A stretch of DNA of 8,785 nucleotides from an uncultured Lachnospiraceae bacterium (GTDB lineage: Bacteria > Bacillota > Clostridia > Lachnospirales > Lachnospiraceae): positions 1 through 8,785 of the forward strand of contig CALZEZ010000039.1 in NCBI GenBank assembly GCA_945643825.1, read 5' to 3'. The translations under genes were made by a program, and so were the position numbers. Positions 1 to 6,785 of the stretch are shown here, one piece after another (the stretch's first letter is position 1; the number at the start of each line of letters is the position of its first letter). Below the pieces are notes generated by a model, which did no database searches, was not told the DNA's origin, and worked only from the letters and a program-made list of their open reading frames with translations.

Positions 1-645
1 ATCCGGTTTGTCCTTGGACTGGCGGCAGTTTTTCTGCTCTTAAACAATTTCTTTGTTTATCTTTTCGCACCGGAATACGGGGTAGAGATCTATCAGAGCA
101 GAAGCCTGCTCTTCACTATAGTGGGACGCTATACGATTACGGCACAGCAGCTTTTTTATCATTTGAATATGACACTGAAGGTGATGTGTGTGATTCCGGT
201 TGCACTTATTTTTATCGCCTGTACGGATCCCAGTGAGTTTGCAGCAAGCTTATCCTCCATAGGCATCAGCTATCGAATCAGCTATGCAGTCAGCCTTGCA
301 CTTCGCTACATCCCTGACGTGCAGCGCGAATATCATAATATCAGCCAGGCGCAGCAGGCAAGAGGCATTGATCTGTCGGGTAAGGATAGATTTTTTACCA
401 GACTGAAGAATTCCGTTGCAATTCTGCTTCCCCTTGTTCTTGCCAGCATGCATCGCATTGAGACGGTATCCAATGCCATGGAGCTGCGCGGCTTCGGCAA
501 GAAGGAAAAGCGAACCTGGTATGTACAGCGAAGGCTTTTAAAAGCCGATTATCTCGCACTGGGAATCAGTGTAATGATACTTGCTTTTAGTATGGTAGTG
601 ACCTTCTGGGATGGCAGCAGGTTCTATAATCCTTTTTTGATGTGA
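1..645 (+). CDS. ecfT: Energy-coupling factor (ECF) transporter transmembrane T component, 5'-truncated
   Basis: The reading frame is open from the first base and ends at TGA 643-645, giving 214 residues. A full EcfT is about 260, so the start lies upstream. T components are membrane scaffolds that couple two ABC-type ATPases to a substrate-binding S subunit for uptake of vitamins or metal ions. Hydrophobic helices are visible at about residues 1-24, 56-76, 138-150 and 184-203. Two Ala/Leu-Arg-Gly signatures typical of the coupling helices are present: QARGID near residues 119-124 and ELRGFG near 161-166. These are the elements that contact the ATPases. The substrate cannot be told because the S subunit and ATPases are not in view; they probably lie upstream in the same operon. 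CbiQ (cobalt) and YkoC-type proteins belong to the same superfamily and cannot be excluded. No clear terminator follows before carB. Confidence 0.85.
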   Translation: MRFVLGLAAVFLLLNNFFVYLFAPEYGVEIYQSRSLLFTIVGRYTITAQQLFYHLNMTLKVMCVIPVALIFIACTDPSEFAASLSSIGISYRISYAVSLALRYIPDVQREYHNISQAQQARGIDLSGKDRFFTRLKNSVAILLPLVLASMHRIETVSNAMELRGFGKKEKRTWYVQRRLLKADYLALGISVMILAFSMVVTFWDGSRFYNPFLM

Positions 646-659
646 TCAAAGATTTTGGG

Positions 660-688
660 TTGACCCATTCCCTTTTTTTCAGTACCAT
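660..688 (+). promoter_or_regulatory. Candidate sigma-A promoter for carB
   Basis: TTGACC at 660-665 is a 5/6 match to the -35 box, and TACCAT at 683-688 is a 4/6 match to the -10 box, with a 17-bp spacer. A perfect TATAAT at 688-693 lies only 5 bp further on, but would be 22 bp from that -35 box. Either -10 puts the start roughly 30-40 nt before the carB ATG. The leader is too short to hold a PyrR-type attenuator. Confidence 0.45.
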
Positions 689-731
689 ATAATAGATAAA
701 TTCAAATCATGAGAATAGAAGAGGAAACAAA

Positions 732-3700
732 ATGGCACAGAGAAAAGACATTCACAAAGTACTGATTATCGGTTCCGGTCCGATTGTTATCGGACAGGCA
801 TGTGAGTTTGATTATTCCGGCACGCAGGCATGTAAGGCGCTTCGCAAGCTGGGGTATGAAATTGTTCTTGTTAACTCCAATCCGGCGACCATTATGACCG
901 ATCCGGAAATCGCAGATGTGACCTACATTGAGCCACTGAATGTGGATCGTCTGGAGCAGATCATTGCAAAGGAACGTCCGGATGCAGTGCTGCCAAACCT
1001 GGGAGGGCAATCCGGATTAAATCTTTGCTCTGAACTTTCACAGAAAGGCATTTTGGACAAATACAACGTAAAGGTCATCGGAGTACAGGTCGATGCGATT
1101 GAGCGCGGTGAGGATCGTATCGAATTCAAGCACACGATGGAAAGCCTTGGAATTGAGATGGCTAGAAGTGAGGTTGCATATTCTGTTGAGCAGGCGATGG
1201 AGATCGCTGAGAAGCTTCACTATCCTGTTGTGCTTCGCCCGGCGTATACGATGGGTGGAGCAGGCGGTGGTCTGGTCTATAATGTGGAGGAATTAAAGAC
1301 AGTCTGTGCAAGAGGTCTTCAGGCGAGCCTTGTCGGACAGGTTCTTGTGGAGGAATCCATTCTCGGCTGGGAAGAGCTGGAGCTTGAGGTAGTTCGTGAT
1401 GCGGACAACAATATGATTACGGTATGCTTTATTGAGAATATCGATCCGCTCGGCGTTCACACCGGCGATTCCTTCTGTTCTGCTCCTATGTTAACCATTT
1501 CGGAGGAGGTACAGAAGCGTCTGCAGGAGAAATCCTACAGAATTGTGGAATCCATTCAGGTAATTGGTGGAACCAATGTGCAGTGGGCACATGATCCTGT
1601 GACAGACAGAGATATTATTATTGAGATTAATCCCCGTACCTCACGTTCTTCGGCACTTGCCTCCAAGGCAACCGGCTTCCCGATTGCACTGGTGTCCGCT
1701 ATGTTAGCCTCCGGACTGACCCTTGCTGATATTCCGTGCGGAAAGTACGGGACATTAGATAAATACGTTCCGGACGGAGACTATGTTGTTATCAAGTTTG
1801 CGCGCTGGGCTTTTGAGAAATTCAAAGGAGTAGAGGATAAGCTCGGCACACAGATGCGTGCGGTCGGCGAGGTTATGAGCATCGGCAAGAACTTCAAGGA
1901 AGCGTTCCAAAAGGCAATCCGAAGCCTTGAGACAGGACGCTACGGTCTTGGTCATGCGAAGGATTTTGACACCAAAACCAGGGAAGAGCTTCTTTCGATG
2001 CTGTTATACCCTTCCAGTGAACGCTATTTTATCATCTACGAGGCACTCCGTAAGGGAGCGACCCCGGATGAGATCTTTGAGATCACCAAGGTGAAGCATT
2101 ACTTCTTAGAGCAGATGAAGGAGCTCGTGGAGGAGGAAGAGGCAATCAGCGCATGCAAGGGCTCTCTTCCGGCCGATAATATGCTGATTCAGGCGAAGAA
2201 GGATGGCTTCTCCGACAAGTATTTAAGTCAGATTCTTGCTGTTTCTGAGGATGAGGTCAGAAATAAGAGACTTTCCCTTGGCGTGAAGGAGGCCTGGGAG
2301 GGCGTTCATGTAAGTGGTACAGAGGACAGCGCCTATTACTATTCTACCTACAATGCAGAGGATAATAATCTGGTGAGTACCGGGAAGCCGAAGGTCATGA
2401 TTCTCGGTGGCGGACCGAATCGTATCGGGCAGGGTATTGAGTTTGATTACTGTTGTGTACACGCTTCGCTTGCGTTGAAGAAATTAGGCTTTGAGACCAT
2501 CATTGTCAACTGTAATCCGGAGACTGTTTCAACGGATTATGATACCTCGGATAAATTATACTTTGAACCTCTTACGTTAGAGGATGTGCTGAGCATTTAT
2601 GAAAAGGAGCAGCCTGTCGGCGTTATTGCACAGTTTGGCGGTCAGACACCGCTGAATCTTGCAGCTGATCTGGAAAAGAATGGCGTAAAGATTCTGGGAA
2701 CCCCACCGGCTGTGATCGATCTTGCCGAGGACAGGGATCAGTTCCGCGCCATGATGGATAAGCTTGAGATTCCGATGCCGGAGTCAGGGATGGCTGTCAA
2801 TGTGGAGGAGGCATTAGCCATTGCGGATCAGATCGGCTATCCGGTTATGGTTCGTCCTTCCTATGTGCTTGGCGGACGAGGCATGGAAGTGGTATACGAT
2901 GCGGAGGCGATGGTCGGCTATATGAAGGCTGCAGTCGGTGTGACACCGGATCGTCCGATTCTGATCGACCGTTTCTTAAATCACGCGACTGAGTGCGAGG
3001 CAGATGCAATCAGCGACGGAACCCATGCGTTTGTTCCGGCTGTTATGGAACACATTGAGCTGGCAGGCGTGCATTCCGGCGACTCGGCATGTATCATTCC
3101 GTCACGCCATATTTCGGAGGAGAATGTCAGACTCATCAAGGAATATACCCGCAGGATTGCGGAGGAAATGCATGTACAGGGTCTGATGAATATGCAGTAT
3201 GCGATCGAGGATGACAAGGTATATGTTTTGGAGGCAAATCCCAGAGCATCCCGTACCGTTCCGCTGGTATCCAAGGTATGTAATATCCGCATGGTGCCGC
3301 TTGCGATTGAGATCGTCACGTCACCGCTTACCGGCAGACCATCACCGGTTCCGGCATTGACTGAGAAGAACATTCCTTACTATGGCGTGAAAGAAGCCGC
3401 TTTTCCATTCAATATGTTCCAGGAGGTAGATCCGGTATTAGGACCCGAGATGCGTTCTACCGGTGAGGTTCTCGGACTCTCCAGGTACTGGGGCGAGGCA
3501 TTCTTTAAGGCACAGGAGGGAATTTCGTCCAAGCTTCCACTGTCCGGCAGGGTGCTTATTTCTGTCAGCGATAAAGATAAAGTAGAGGTAGTGGATGTCG
3601 CAAAATCCTTTGCGGCGAACGGATTTGAGATTTTTGCTTCCAAGAATACCTGCAAACTCCTTGTTGAGAATGGAATGGAGGCCACTGAGGTCAAGAAGCT

Positions 3701-3959
3701 CAAAGAGGGCAGACCGAATATGCTCGATATCATCTTAAACGGAGAAGTGGATCTGATTGTCAACACTCCGATCGGAAGTGAGCGCAAGGAAGATGACAGC
3801 TATCTGAGAAAGGCTGCAATCAAGAAGAAGATTCCTTATATCACGACGATCGCTGCTGCAAAGGCAACCATTAGTGGTATTGAGAGCATTAAGAAGCGTG
3901 GAAACAGCGAAGTAAAATCACTGCAGGAGCTGCATGCGGAGATTACGGAGCGGGAATAA
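732..3959 (+). CDS. carB: Carbamoyl-phosphate synthase large subunit
   Basis: Makes carbamoyl phosphate from bicarbonate, ammonia (supplied by glutaminase subunit CarA) and two ATP, for pyrimidine and arginine synthesis in the cytosol. At 1075 aa it is full length (E. coli is 1073). Two homologous ATP-grasp halves are visible. The first begins with IGSGPIVIGQACEFDYSG (residues 13-30), has RPAYTMGGAGGG (169-180), and closes with EINPRTSRSS (298-307). An oligomerisation region spans about 403-550. The second half has LGGGPNRIGQGIEFDY (558-573), RPSYVLGGRG (708-717) and EANPRASRTV (834-843). The C-terminal MGS-like allosteric domain is about 937-1075. Aligned from memory to E. coli, the UMP-contact positions keep Lys950, Thr973, Lys989 and Asn1011, with Ser970 and Pro1013 replacing Thr. 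GAGGA at 721-725 sits 6 nt before the ATG. carA is not adjacent. Two small genes follow after 21 nt. Confidence 0.98.
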   Translation: MAQRKDIHKVLIIGSGPIVIGQACEFDYSGTQACKALRKLGYEIVLVNSNPATIMTDPEIADVTYIEPLNVDRLEQIIAKERPDAVLPNLGGQSGLNLCSELSQKGILDKYNVKVIGVQVDAIERGEDRIEFKHTMESLGIEMARSEVAYSVEQAMEIAEKLHYPVVLRPAYTMGGAGGGLVYNVEELKTVCARGLQASLVGQVLVEESILGWEELELEVVRDADNNMITVCFIENIDPLGVHTGDSFCSAPMLTISEEVQKRLQEKSYRIVESIQVIGGTNVQWAHDPVTDRDIIIEINPRTSRSSALASKATGFPIALVSAMLASGLTLADIPCGKYGTLDKYVPDGDYVVIKFARWAFEKFKGVEDKLGTQMRAVGEVMSIGKNFKEAFQKAIRSLETGRYGLGHAKDFDTKTREELLSMLLYPSSERYFIIYEALRKGATPDEIFEITKVKHYFLEQMKELVEEEEAISACKGSLPADNMLIQAKKDGFSDKYLSQILAVSEDEVRNKRLSLGVKEAWEGVHVSGTEDSAYYYSTYNAEDNNLVSTGKPKVMILGGGPNRIGQGIEFDYCCVHASLALKKLGFETIIVNCNPETVSTDYDTSDKLYFEPLTLEDVLSIYEKEQPVGVIAQFGGQTPLNLAADLEKNGVKILGTPPAVIDLAEDRDQFRAMMDKLEIPMPESGMAVNVEEALAIADQIGYPVMVRPSYVLGGRGMEVVYDAEAMVGYMKAAVGVTPDRPILIDRFLNHATECEADAISDGTHAFVPAVMEHIELAGVHSGDSACIIPSRHISEENVRLIKEYTRRIAEEMHVQGLMNMQYAIEDDKVYVLEANPRASRTVPLVSKVCNIRMVPLAIEIVTSPLTGRPSPVPALTEKNIPYYGVKEAAFPFNMFQEVDPVLGPEMRSTGEVLGLSRYWGEAFFKAQEGISSKLPLSGRVLISVSDKDKVEVVDVAKSFAANGFEIFASKNTCKLLVENGMEATEVKKLKEGRPNMLDIILNGEVDLIVNTPIGSERKEDDSYLRKAAIKKKIPYITTIAAAKATISGIESIKKRGNSEVKSLQELHAEITERE

Positions 3960-3980
3960 AGTAGAATTATGGGGGAAATG

Positions 3981-4367
3981 ATGAGCAATAGACAAGCAAT
4001 CTTTTTGAAAATCTGTAATTGGCTGGAAATCATCATGGCAGTCGGTCTGATACTGATCATTGTCGTTTTGGGAATCCGTCTGATTTTTGGAGATTTTGTA
4101 CTGTTTCATGGAGAACCACTGGAGACCCTGGACTTATACATCGGGAATATCATGATTCTTGCAGTGGGAATCGAGCTTGTCAAGATGCTTTCACAGCATT
4201 CCCCCTCAACAATTATCGAGGTTTTGATGTTTGCCATTGCCAGAGAGGTGGTTATGGAGCATGGGAAAACGATTGATACGTTGTTAGGGGTTGCTGCGAT
4301 AGCAATACTCTTTGCAACGAGAAAGTTCCTTTTTTTGAAAAAGGATTATGATGATATGGATTTATAA
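3981..4367 (+). CDS. PsiE-like small four-helix membrane protein
   Basis: 128 aa from ATG 3981. This start is favoured because the purine run GGGGGAA (3971-3977) sits just upstream; in-frame ATGs at 3969 and 3978 are possible, but the first has no convincing ribosome binding site. Four hydrophobic segments lie at about residues 14-36, 49-68, 77-92 and 99-118. The segment IELVKMLSQHSPSTIIEVLM followed by FAIAREVV (64-91) resembles the conserved core of the phosphate-starvation-inducible PsiE family. The molecular function of PsiE is not established, and I see no Pho box here. The protein ends in an acidic tail, KKDYDDMDL. It starts 21 nt after carB stops, so it probably shares the carB transcript. 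The PH-domain gene follows after 34 nt. Family assignment rests on pattern recognition, with no search done. Confidence 0.72.
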   Translation: MSNRQAIFLKICNWLEIIMAVGLILIIVVLGIRLIFGDFVLFHGEPLETLDLYIGNIMILAVGIELVKMLSQHSPSTIIEVLMFAIAREVVMEHGKTIDTLLGVAAIAILFATRKFLFLKKDYDDMDL

Positions 4368-4386
4368 TGGGTGTATATTATAAGAC

Positions 4387-4393
4387 AGGAGGT
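4387..4393 (+). promoter_or_regulatory. Ribosome binding site of the PH-domain gene
   Basis: A perfect AGGAGGT, 8 nt before ATG 4402, fixes the start. It is the strongest Shine-Dalgarno match in the window. It suggests this small protein is translated efficiently in its own right, not only by coupling to the gene before it. Confidence 0.8.
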
Positions 4394-4401
4394 ATTATAA
4401 T

Positions 4402-4812
4402 ATGGCTTTGGAAATTGTATGGAAGGATCGCAAAAGAACATTTTTAGGATTGCCATGGAGCTTTACGAAATATTCGCTTACGGAGGATCGGCTTTTTATT
4501 GAGACAGGACTTTTTAAGTCTGTTGAGAATGAAACAAGACTCTATCGTATTCTCGATCTTCGACTGGAGAGGTCTCTGGGGCAGAAGCTGTTTGGTCTTG
4601 GAACCATTATCATTACCTCATCGGACAAGAACCTTGGCACCTTTGAGCTGAAGAATATCAAGAATCCGAAGGAGATCAAGGAAACCATTGCTGATATGGT
4701 GGAAAAACAGCGAGATGCCAAGAGAGTAGTTGGTCGTGAGTACATTAATAATGATGATGACATGCTTTGTGATTATGATCACGATGATTATGAGGATGGT
4801 GAAAGCTTATAA
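4402..4812 (+). CDS. Bacterial PH domain (bPH_2, DUF304-type) protein with acidic tail
   Basis: 136 aa. Residues about 22-100 form a bPH_2 domain: YSLTEDRLFIETGLFKSVEN (24-43), then RLYRILDLRLERSLGQKLFG (46-65) and a beta strand TIIITSSD (68-75). This pattern is shared with YdbS/YdbT-type proteins. Those usually have two transmembrane helices ahead of the domain; here the N terminus is short and not hydrophobic, so the protein looks cytosolic or peripheral. The last 21 residues (116-136) hold 8 Asp and 2 Glu, plus one His and one Cys, encoded by GAT-rich DNA. This could be a flexible or metal-binding tail, which is inference. The start is set by AGGAGGT at 4387-4393. It is the last gene of the carB cluster and is followed at once by a 24-bp palindrome. 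Function unknown. Confidence 0.75.
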   Translation: MALEIVWKDRKRTFLGLPWSFTKYSLTEDRLFIETGLFKSVENETRLYRILDLRLERSLGQKLFGLGTIIITSSDKNLGTFELKNIKNPKEIKETIADMVEKQRDAKRVVGREYINNDDDMLCDYDHDDYEDGESL

Positions 4813-4835
4813 GCGCGATTCCATGGAATCGCGCT
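4812..4835. terminator. Perfect 24-bp palindrome, probable (bidirectional) intrinsic terminator
   Basis: The arms AGCGCGATTC (4812-4821) and GAATCGCGCT (4826-4835) are exact reverse complements around CATG, so RNA from either strand can form a 10-bp stem with a 4-nt loop. The left arm overlaps the last base of the PH-gene stop codon. On the + strand it is followed by CTCTTTGTGT, which is only moderately U-rich, so termination may be partial. It lies between the + strand carB cluster and the minus-strand degV remnant, where a shared convergent terminator would be expected. Confidence 0.65.
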
Positions 4836-4892
4836 CTCTTTGTGTAATAGGAAATTGTTGTAACGCAGTCGGAGCCACTCTTGTCCATATGC

Positions 4893-5095
4893 TCAGACGG
4901 ATTCAAATCCAATCAGAAGGGATTGTTGTTGTGGGCGATAATTAGCCGTCCGCCTGCATAGCCATTTTTTTGTAGATAATTAACGAGATAAGGAAAAGCC
5001 TTCTTGTCTCCTCGACATTTCTCCAGAACCTGAAGAGTTCCCTCATCATCCTGCGGACTCGGGCAGGAGGTTGAGCTTTTGCCCTTATTCCTTTC
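4893..5095 (-). pseudogene. Decayed DegV-family (fatty-acid-binding, EDD fold) gene remnant
   Basis: Read on the minus strand, three blocks in the right order resemble DegV proteins. STSCPSPQD (5074-5048) matches the TSxPSP motif of the N-terminal half. DDEGTLQVLEKCRGDKKAF continuing to GGRLIIAHNN (about 5050-4925) matches the mid-protein DEGxLxxxxKxRGxKKA segment and the IIxHxxN strand after it. LLIGFESV plus stop (4919-4893), in another frame, resembles a DegV C-terminal end. A normal DegV is about 280 aa, so roughly 100 residues between blocks one and two and about 30 between two and three are missing, as is most of the N terminus. The frame also breaks before the last block. No convincing start or ribosome binding site precedes it. 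An intact DegV would bind fatty acids for the FakAB kinase system. The match is by eye only. Confidence 0.55.
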
Positions 5096-5157
5096 TCGCA
5101 AGGTGCTTGTCAAGGATATCGTGACGTGTGATTCTTTATTTTTCTTATGAGAAAAAA

Positions 5158-5186
5158 TTTTCATATGGGAAAATGTGAGGTATACT
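5158..5186 (+). promoter_or_regulatory. Candidate promoter of the GNAT gene
   Basis: TTTTCA (5158-5163, 4/6 to the -35 box) and TATACT (5181-5186, 5/6 to the -10 box) are separated by 17 bp. Transcription would begin near 5193, leaving about 40 nt before ATG 5232. This also argues against translation from GTG 5175, which would fall inside the -10 region. Confidence 0.5.
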
Positions 5187-5231
5187 GAAATAGGCGACAA
5201 GAATGGAATTGTAGGAAGCAAAGGGAGTATT

Positions 5232-5795
5232 ATGGGTAAAGTAAAGAAGTATCATCTGAAAACAGTTGATTTTACGATCACACCGGCGGATGAGAATGAT
5301 TTGTGGGAAACAGAGTGGAACATTGAGCTAAGAAGTGACGCAGAGAGAATCGGAACGGTTTCCTTTGCCGGGGAAAAGGCTCGCGGAACGGTGCCGTTTA
5401 CCATTGAGCTGTCGGAGTCTTATCGAAACAGGGGGTACGGAACGGAAGCGATTCGTATGATGGTTGACTGGGCGTTTCTTCACAGAAATGTCTATGAGGT
5501 CACGGCTGTGACAGAGCATGAGAATGATAAAGCCGTGCATGCCCTGGAGAAAGCAGGCTTTGTATACCGAAGCAGGGAAGGAAAGACTGAGTATTATTCG
5601 ATTACCAAGCAGAAGACCTCCTGGCTGGGGCTCTATGTTTTTATCGGAATCCTTGTCGGCATGATTCTCGCAATTGTGCTTGGAAGCGCACCGATTGGTA
5701 TGCTTCTCGGTATTCTCATCTGTGTGGCGATCGGAGTCGGCATGGATGCGAGTGAGAATAAGGCACGAGAGCGCGTAACCGGGGAGAAGAAATAG
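5232..5795 (+). CDS. GNAT-family acetyltransferase fused to a C-terminal membrane hairpin
   Basis: 187 aa from ATG 5232, with AGGGAG at 5222-5227 just upstream. The in-frame GTG at 5175 is rejected because it overlaps the candidate promoter. Residues about 10-127 form a GNAT N-acetyltransferase domain. The acetyl-CoA pyrophosphate loop is RNRGYG (65-70), preceded by strand PFTIELSESY. N98 and ALEKAGF (104-110) form the usual N-x-A-x-x-x-x-EKAGF segment of RimJ/RimL-like enzymes. Residues 131-171 hold two hydrophobic helices (about 131-151 and 153-171), rich in Gly with spaced small residues, then a charged tail DASENKARERVTGEKK. The enzyme would therefore sit on the inner face of the membrane. 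Substrate unknown. It has its own promoter and lies 96 nt before metF, without an obvious terminator between. Confidence 0.82.
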   Translation: MGKVKKYHLKTVDFTITPADENDLWETEWNIELRSDAERIGTVSFAGEKARGTVPFTIELSESYRNRGYGTEAIRMMVDWAFLHRNVYEVTAVTEHENDKAVHALEKAGFVYRSREGKTEYYSITKQKTSWLGLYVFIGILVGMILAIVLGSAPIGMLLGILICVAIGVGMDASENKARERVTGEKK

Positions 5796-5815
5796 AGAGT
5801 CTCTCCTTTGGATAA

Positions 5816-5841
5816 AGTATTTTACAATGCCTGTAAATACT
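5816..5841. promoter_or_regulatory. Inverted repeat over the metF -35 box: candidate operator
   Basis: AGTATTTTACA (5816-5826) and TGTAAATACT (5832-5841) are inverted repeats around ATGCC, matching at 10 positions with one bulged T (5823). The dyad covers the -35 box and most of the spacer of the metF promoter, the place a repressor would bind. It is AT-rich and has no T-run after it, so it is unlikely to be a terminator. I do not recognise the regulator. Confidence 0.5.
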
Positions 5842-5849
5842 GTTATACT
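5821..5849 (+). promoter_or_regulatory. Strong extended -10 promoter of the metF-activator-metH operon
   Basis: TTTACA (5821-5826, 5/6) and TATACT (5844-5849, 5/6) are separated by exactly 17 bp, and a TG at 5841-5842 gives an extended -10. Transcription would start near 5856, leaving a leader of about 36 nt. That is too short for a SAM riboswitch or a methionine T-box. Confidence 0.7.
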
Positions 5850-5891
5850 GTGATGTGATGCAAAAAAGCTACATTATAAAGGAATGAAAAG

Positions 5892-6779
5892 ATGAAGATA
5901 ATTGATATATTAAAAAAACAGCAGATGTCCCTTTCCTTTGAGGTATTTCCTCCGAAAAAGGAAACCTCCTTTGAAAGCGTGAGAGAGGCAACAGAGCAGA
6001 TTGCGGCGTTGCAGCCCTCATTTATGAGTGTAACCTATGGTGCAGGCGGAGGAACCAGTGAATATACGCTTGCAATTGCCAGAAATATCAAGGAGAAATA
6101 CGATGTTCCCATGCTCGCACATCTGACCTGCGTGTCCTCGGATCGTGCGACAATCCGGCAGAGAATTAAAGACATGCAGGTAGCCGGCATTACCAATGTG
6201 ATGGCGCTTCGCGGCGATCTGACACCGGAGCTCGAGAAATCAGATCGAAGCAAGTGGGATTATCGCTATGCGGTGGAGCTGATTGAAGAGCTGAAGCAGC
6301 AGGGAGATTTCTGTATCGGTGGTGCCTGCTATCCGGAGATTCACCCGGAGAGTGCCAATCAGAGGGAAGATATTCGCCATTTAAAGCAGAAGGTGGATGC
6401 AGGGGTCGACTTCCTCACCACACAGATGGTTTTTGATAATAATTTGTTCTTTAATTTCTTATATAAGATCAGAGAGGCAGGGATTACGGTGCCGGTTCTT
6501 CCCGGAATAATGCCAATCACAAATGCCAATCAGGTAGAACGCGCAATCAATCTTTCCGGGGCATTTATGCCACAGAGATTCAAGGCAATGGTGGACAAAT
6601 TCGGCACAAACCCGGATGCCATGAAACAGGCCGGAATTGCGTATGCTACCGACCAGATTATTGATCTGTATGCGAATGGCATTACCAATGTTCATGTCTA
6701 TTCCATGAACAAGCCGGATGTTGCAGAGGGTATTCACCGTAATCTGTCCAATATTTTGGGCAAAAGCTTTCTGGAGTAG
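5892..6779 (+). CDS. metF: 5,10-methylenetetrahydrofolate reductase
   Basis: Reduces 5,10-methylene-THF to 5-methyl-THF with a flavin cofactor, supplying the methyl group for methionine synthesis. At 295 aa it matches E. coli MetF (296) and spans the single TIM-barrel domain. Family motifs are all present: SFEVFPPKK (15-23, with the catalytic-type Glu17), VTYGAGGG (47-54), ALRGD (105-109, Asp109 of the folate/flavin site), GGACYPEIHPE (143-153), DFLTTQMVFD (173-182) and PGIMPI (204-209). No extra C-terminal regulatory domain of the eukaryotic kind is present. AAAGGA at 5878-5883, 8 nt before the ATG, fixes the start. The electron donor cannot be read from sequence: NADH-dependent and ferredoxin/MetV-linked forms both occur in Clostridia, and no metV is visible here. 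It is first in a three-gene operon; the next gene starts 6 nt on. Confidence 0.97.
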   Translation: MKIIDILKKQQMSLSFEVFPPKKETSFESVREATEQIAALQPSFMSVTYGAGGGTSEYTLAIARNIKEKYDVPMLAHLTCVSSDRATIRQRIKDMQVAGITNVMALRGDLTPELEKSDRSKWDYRYAVELIEELKQQGDFCIGGACYPEIHPESANQREDIRHLKQKVDAGVDFLTTQMVFDNNLFFNFLYKIREAGITVPVLPGIMPITNANQVERAINLSGAFMPQRFKAMVDKFGTNPDAMKQAGIAYATDQIIDLYANGITNVHVYSMNKPDVAEGIHRNLSNILGKSFLE

Positions 6780-6785
6780 CAAGGA

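Larger units (their letters stand above)
4836..5231. other. Gene-free interval between the PH and GNAT genes
   Basis: No intact gene is visible on either strand here. It holds the degV remnant (minus strand, 4893-5095), then an AT-rich stretch at 5131-5174 leading into the GNAT promoter. A short inverted repeat, ATTTTC (5157-5162) and GAAAAT (5169-5174) around ATATGG, overlaps the candidate -35 box. The short frames at 4730-4945 (+) and 4913-5221 (-) lack ribosome binding sites and are not called as genes. Confidence 0.6.

Noticed and set aside
660..693. TTGACC paired with the perfect TATAAT at 688-693 as the carB promoter
   Set aside because: The spacer would be 22 bp, too long for a normal sigma-A promoter. 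TACCAT at 683-688 has the right 17-bp spacing, though the real -10 box stays uncertain.
2981..3787. Two long open frames on the minus strand inside carB
   Set aside because: They lie fully antisense to well-conserved carB motifs, have no ribosome binding sites, and their composition is explained by the codon pattern of carB.
4363..4381. TATAAT (4363-4368) or TATTAT (4376-4381) as a promoter for the PH-domain gene
   Set aside because: Neither has a recognisable -35 box at 16-18 bp. TTGAAA at 4335-4340 is 22 bp from the first. Read-through from carB is simpler.
4913..5221. A functional 102-aa minus-strand gene
   Set aside because: It contains the DegV-like blocks but is far too short, its upstream half overlaps the GNAT promoter, and no ribosome binding site is seen. 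It is better read as a remnant.
5795..5805. GAGAG-T-CTCTC dyad right after the GNAT stop as a terminator
   Set aside because: Only 5 bp per arm with a 1-nt centre, so no stable hairpin can form, and there is no T-run after it.
5796..5891. SAM riboswitch or T-box before metF
   Set aside because: The gap is 96 nt with a promoter in its middle. No conserved riboswitch core or T-box (TGGNACC-like) sequence is visible.
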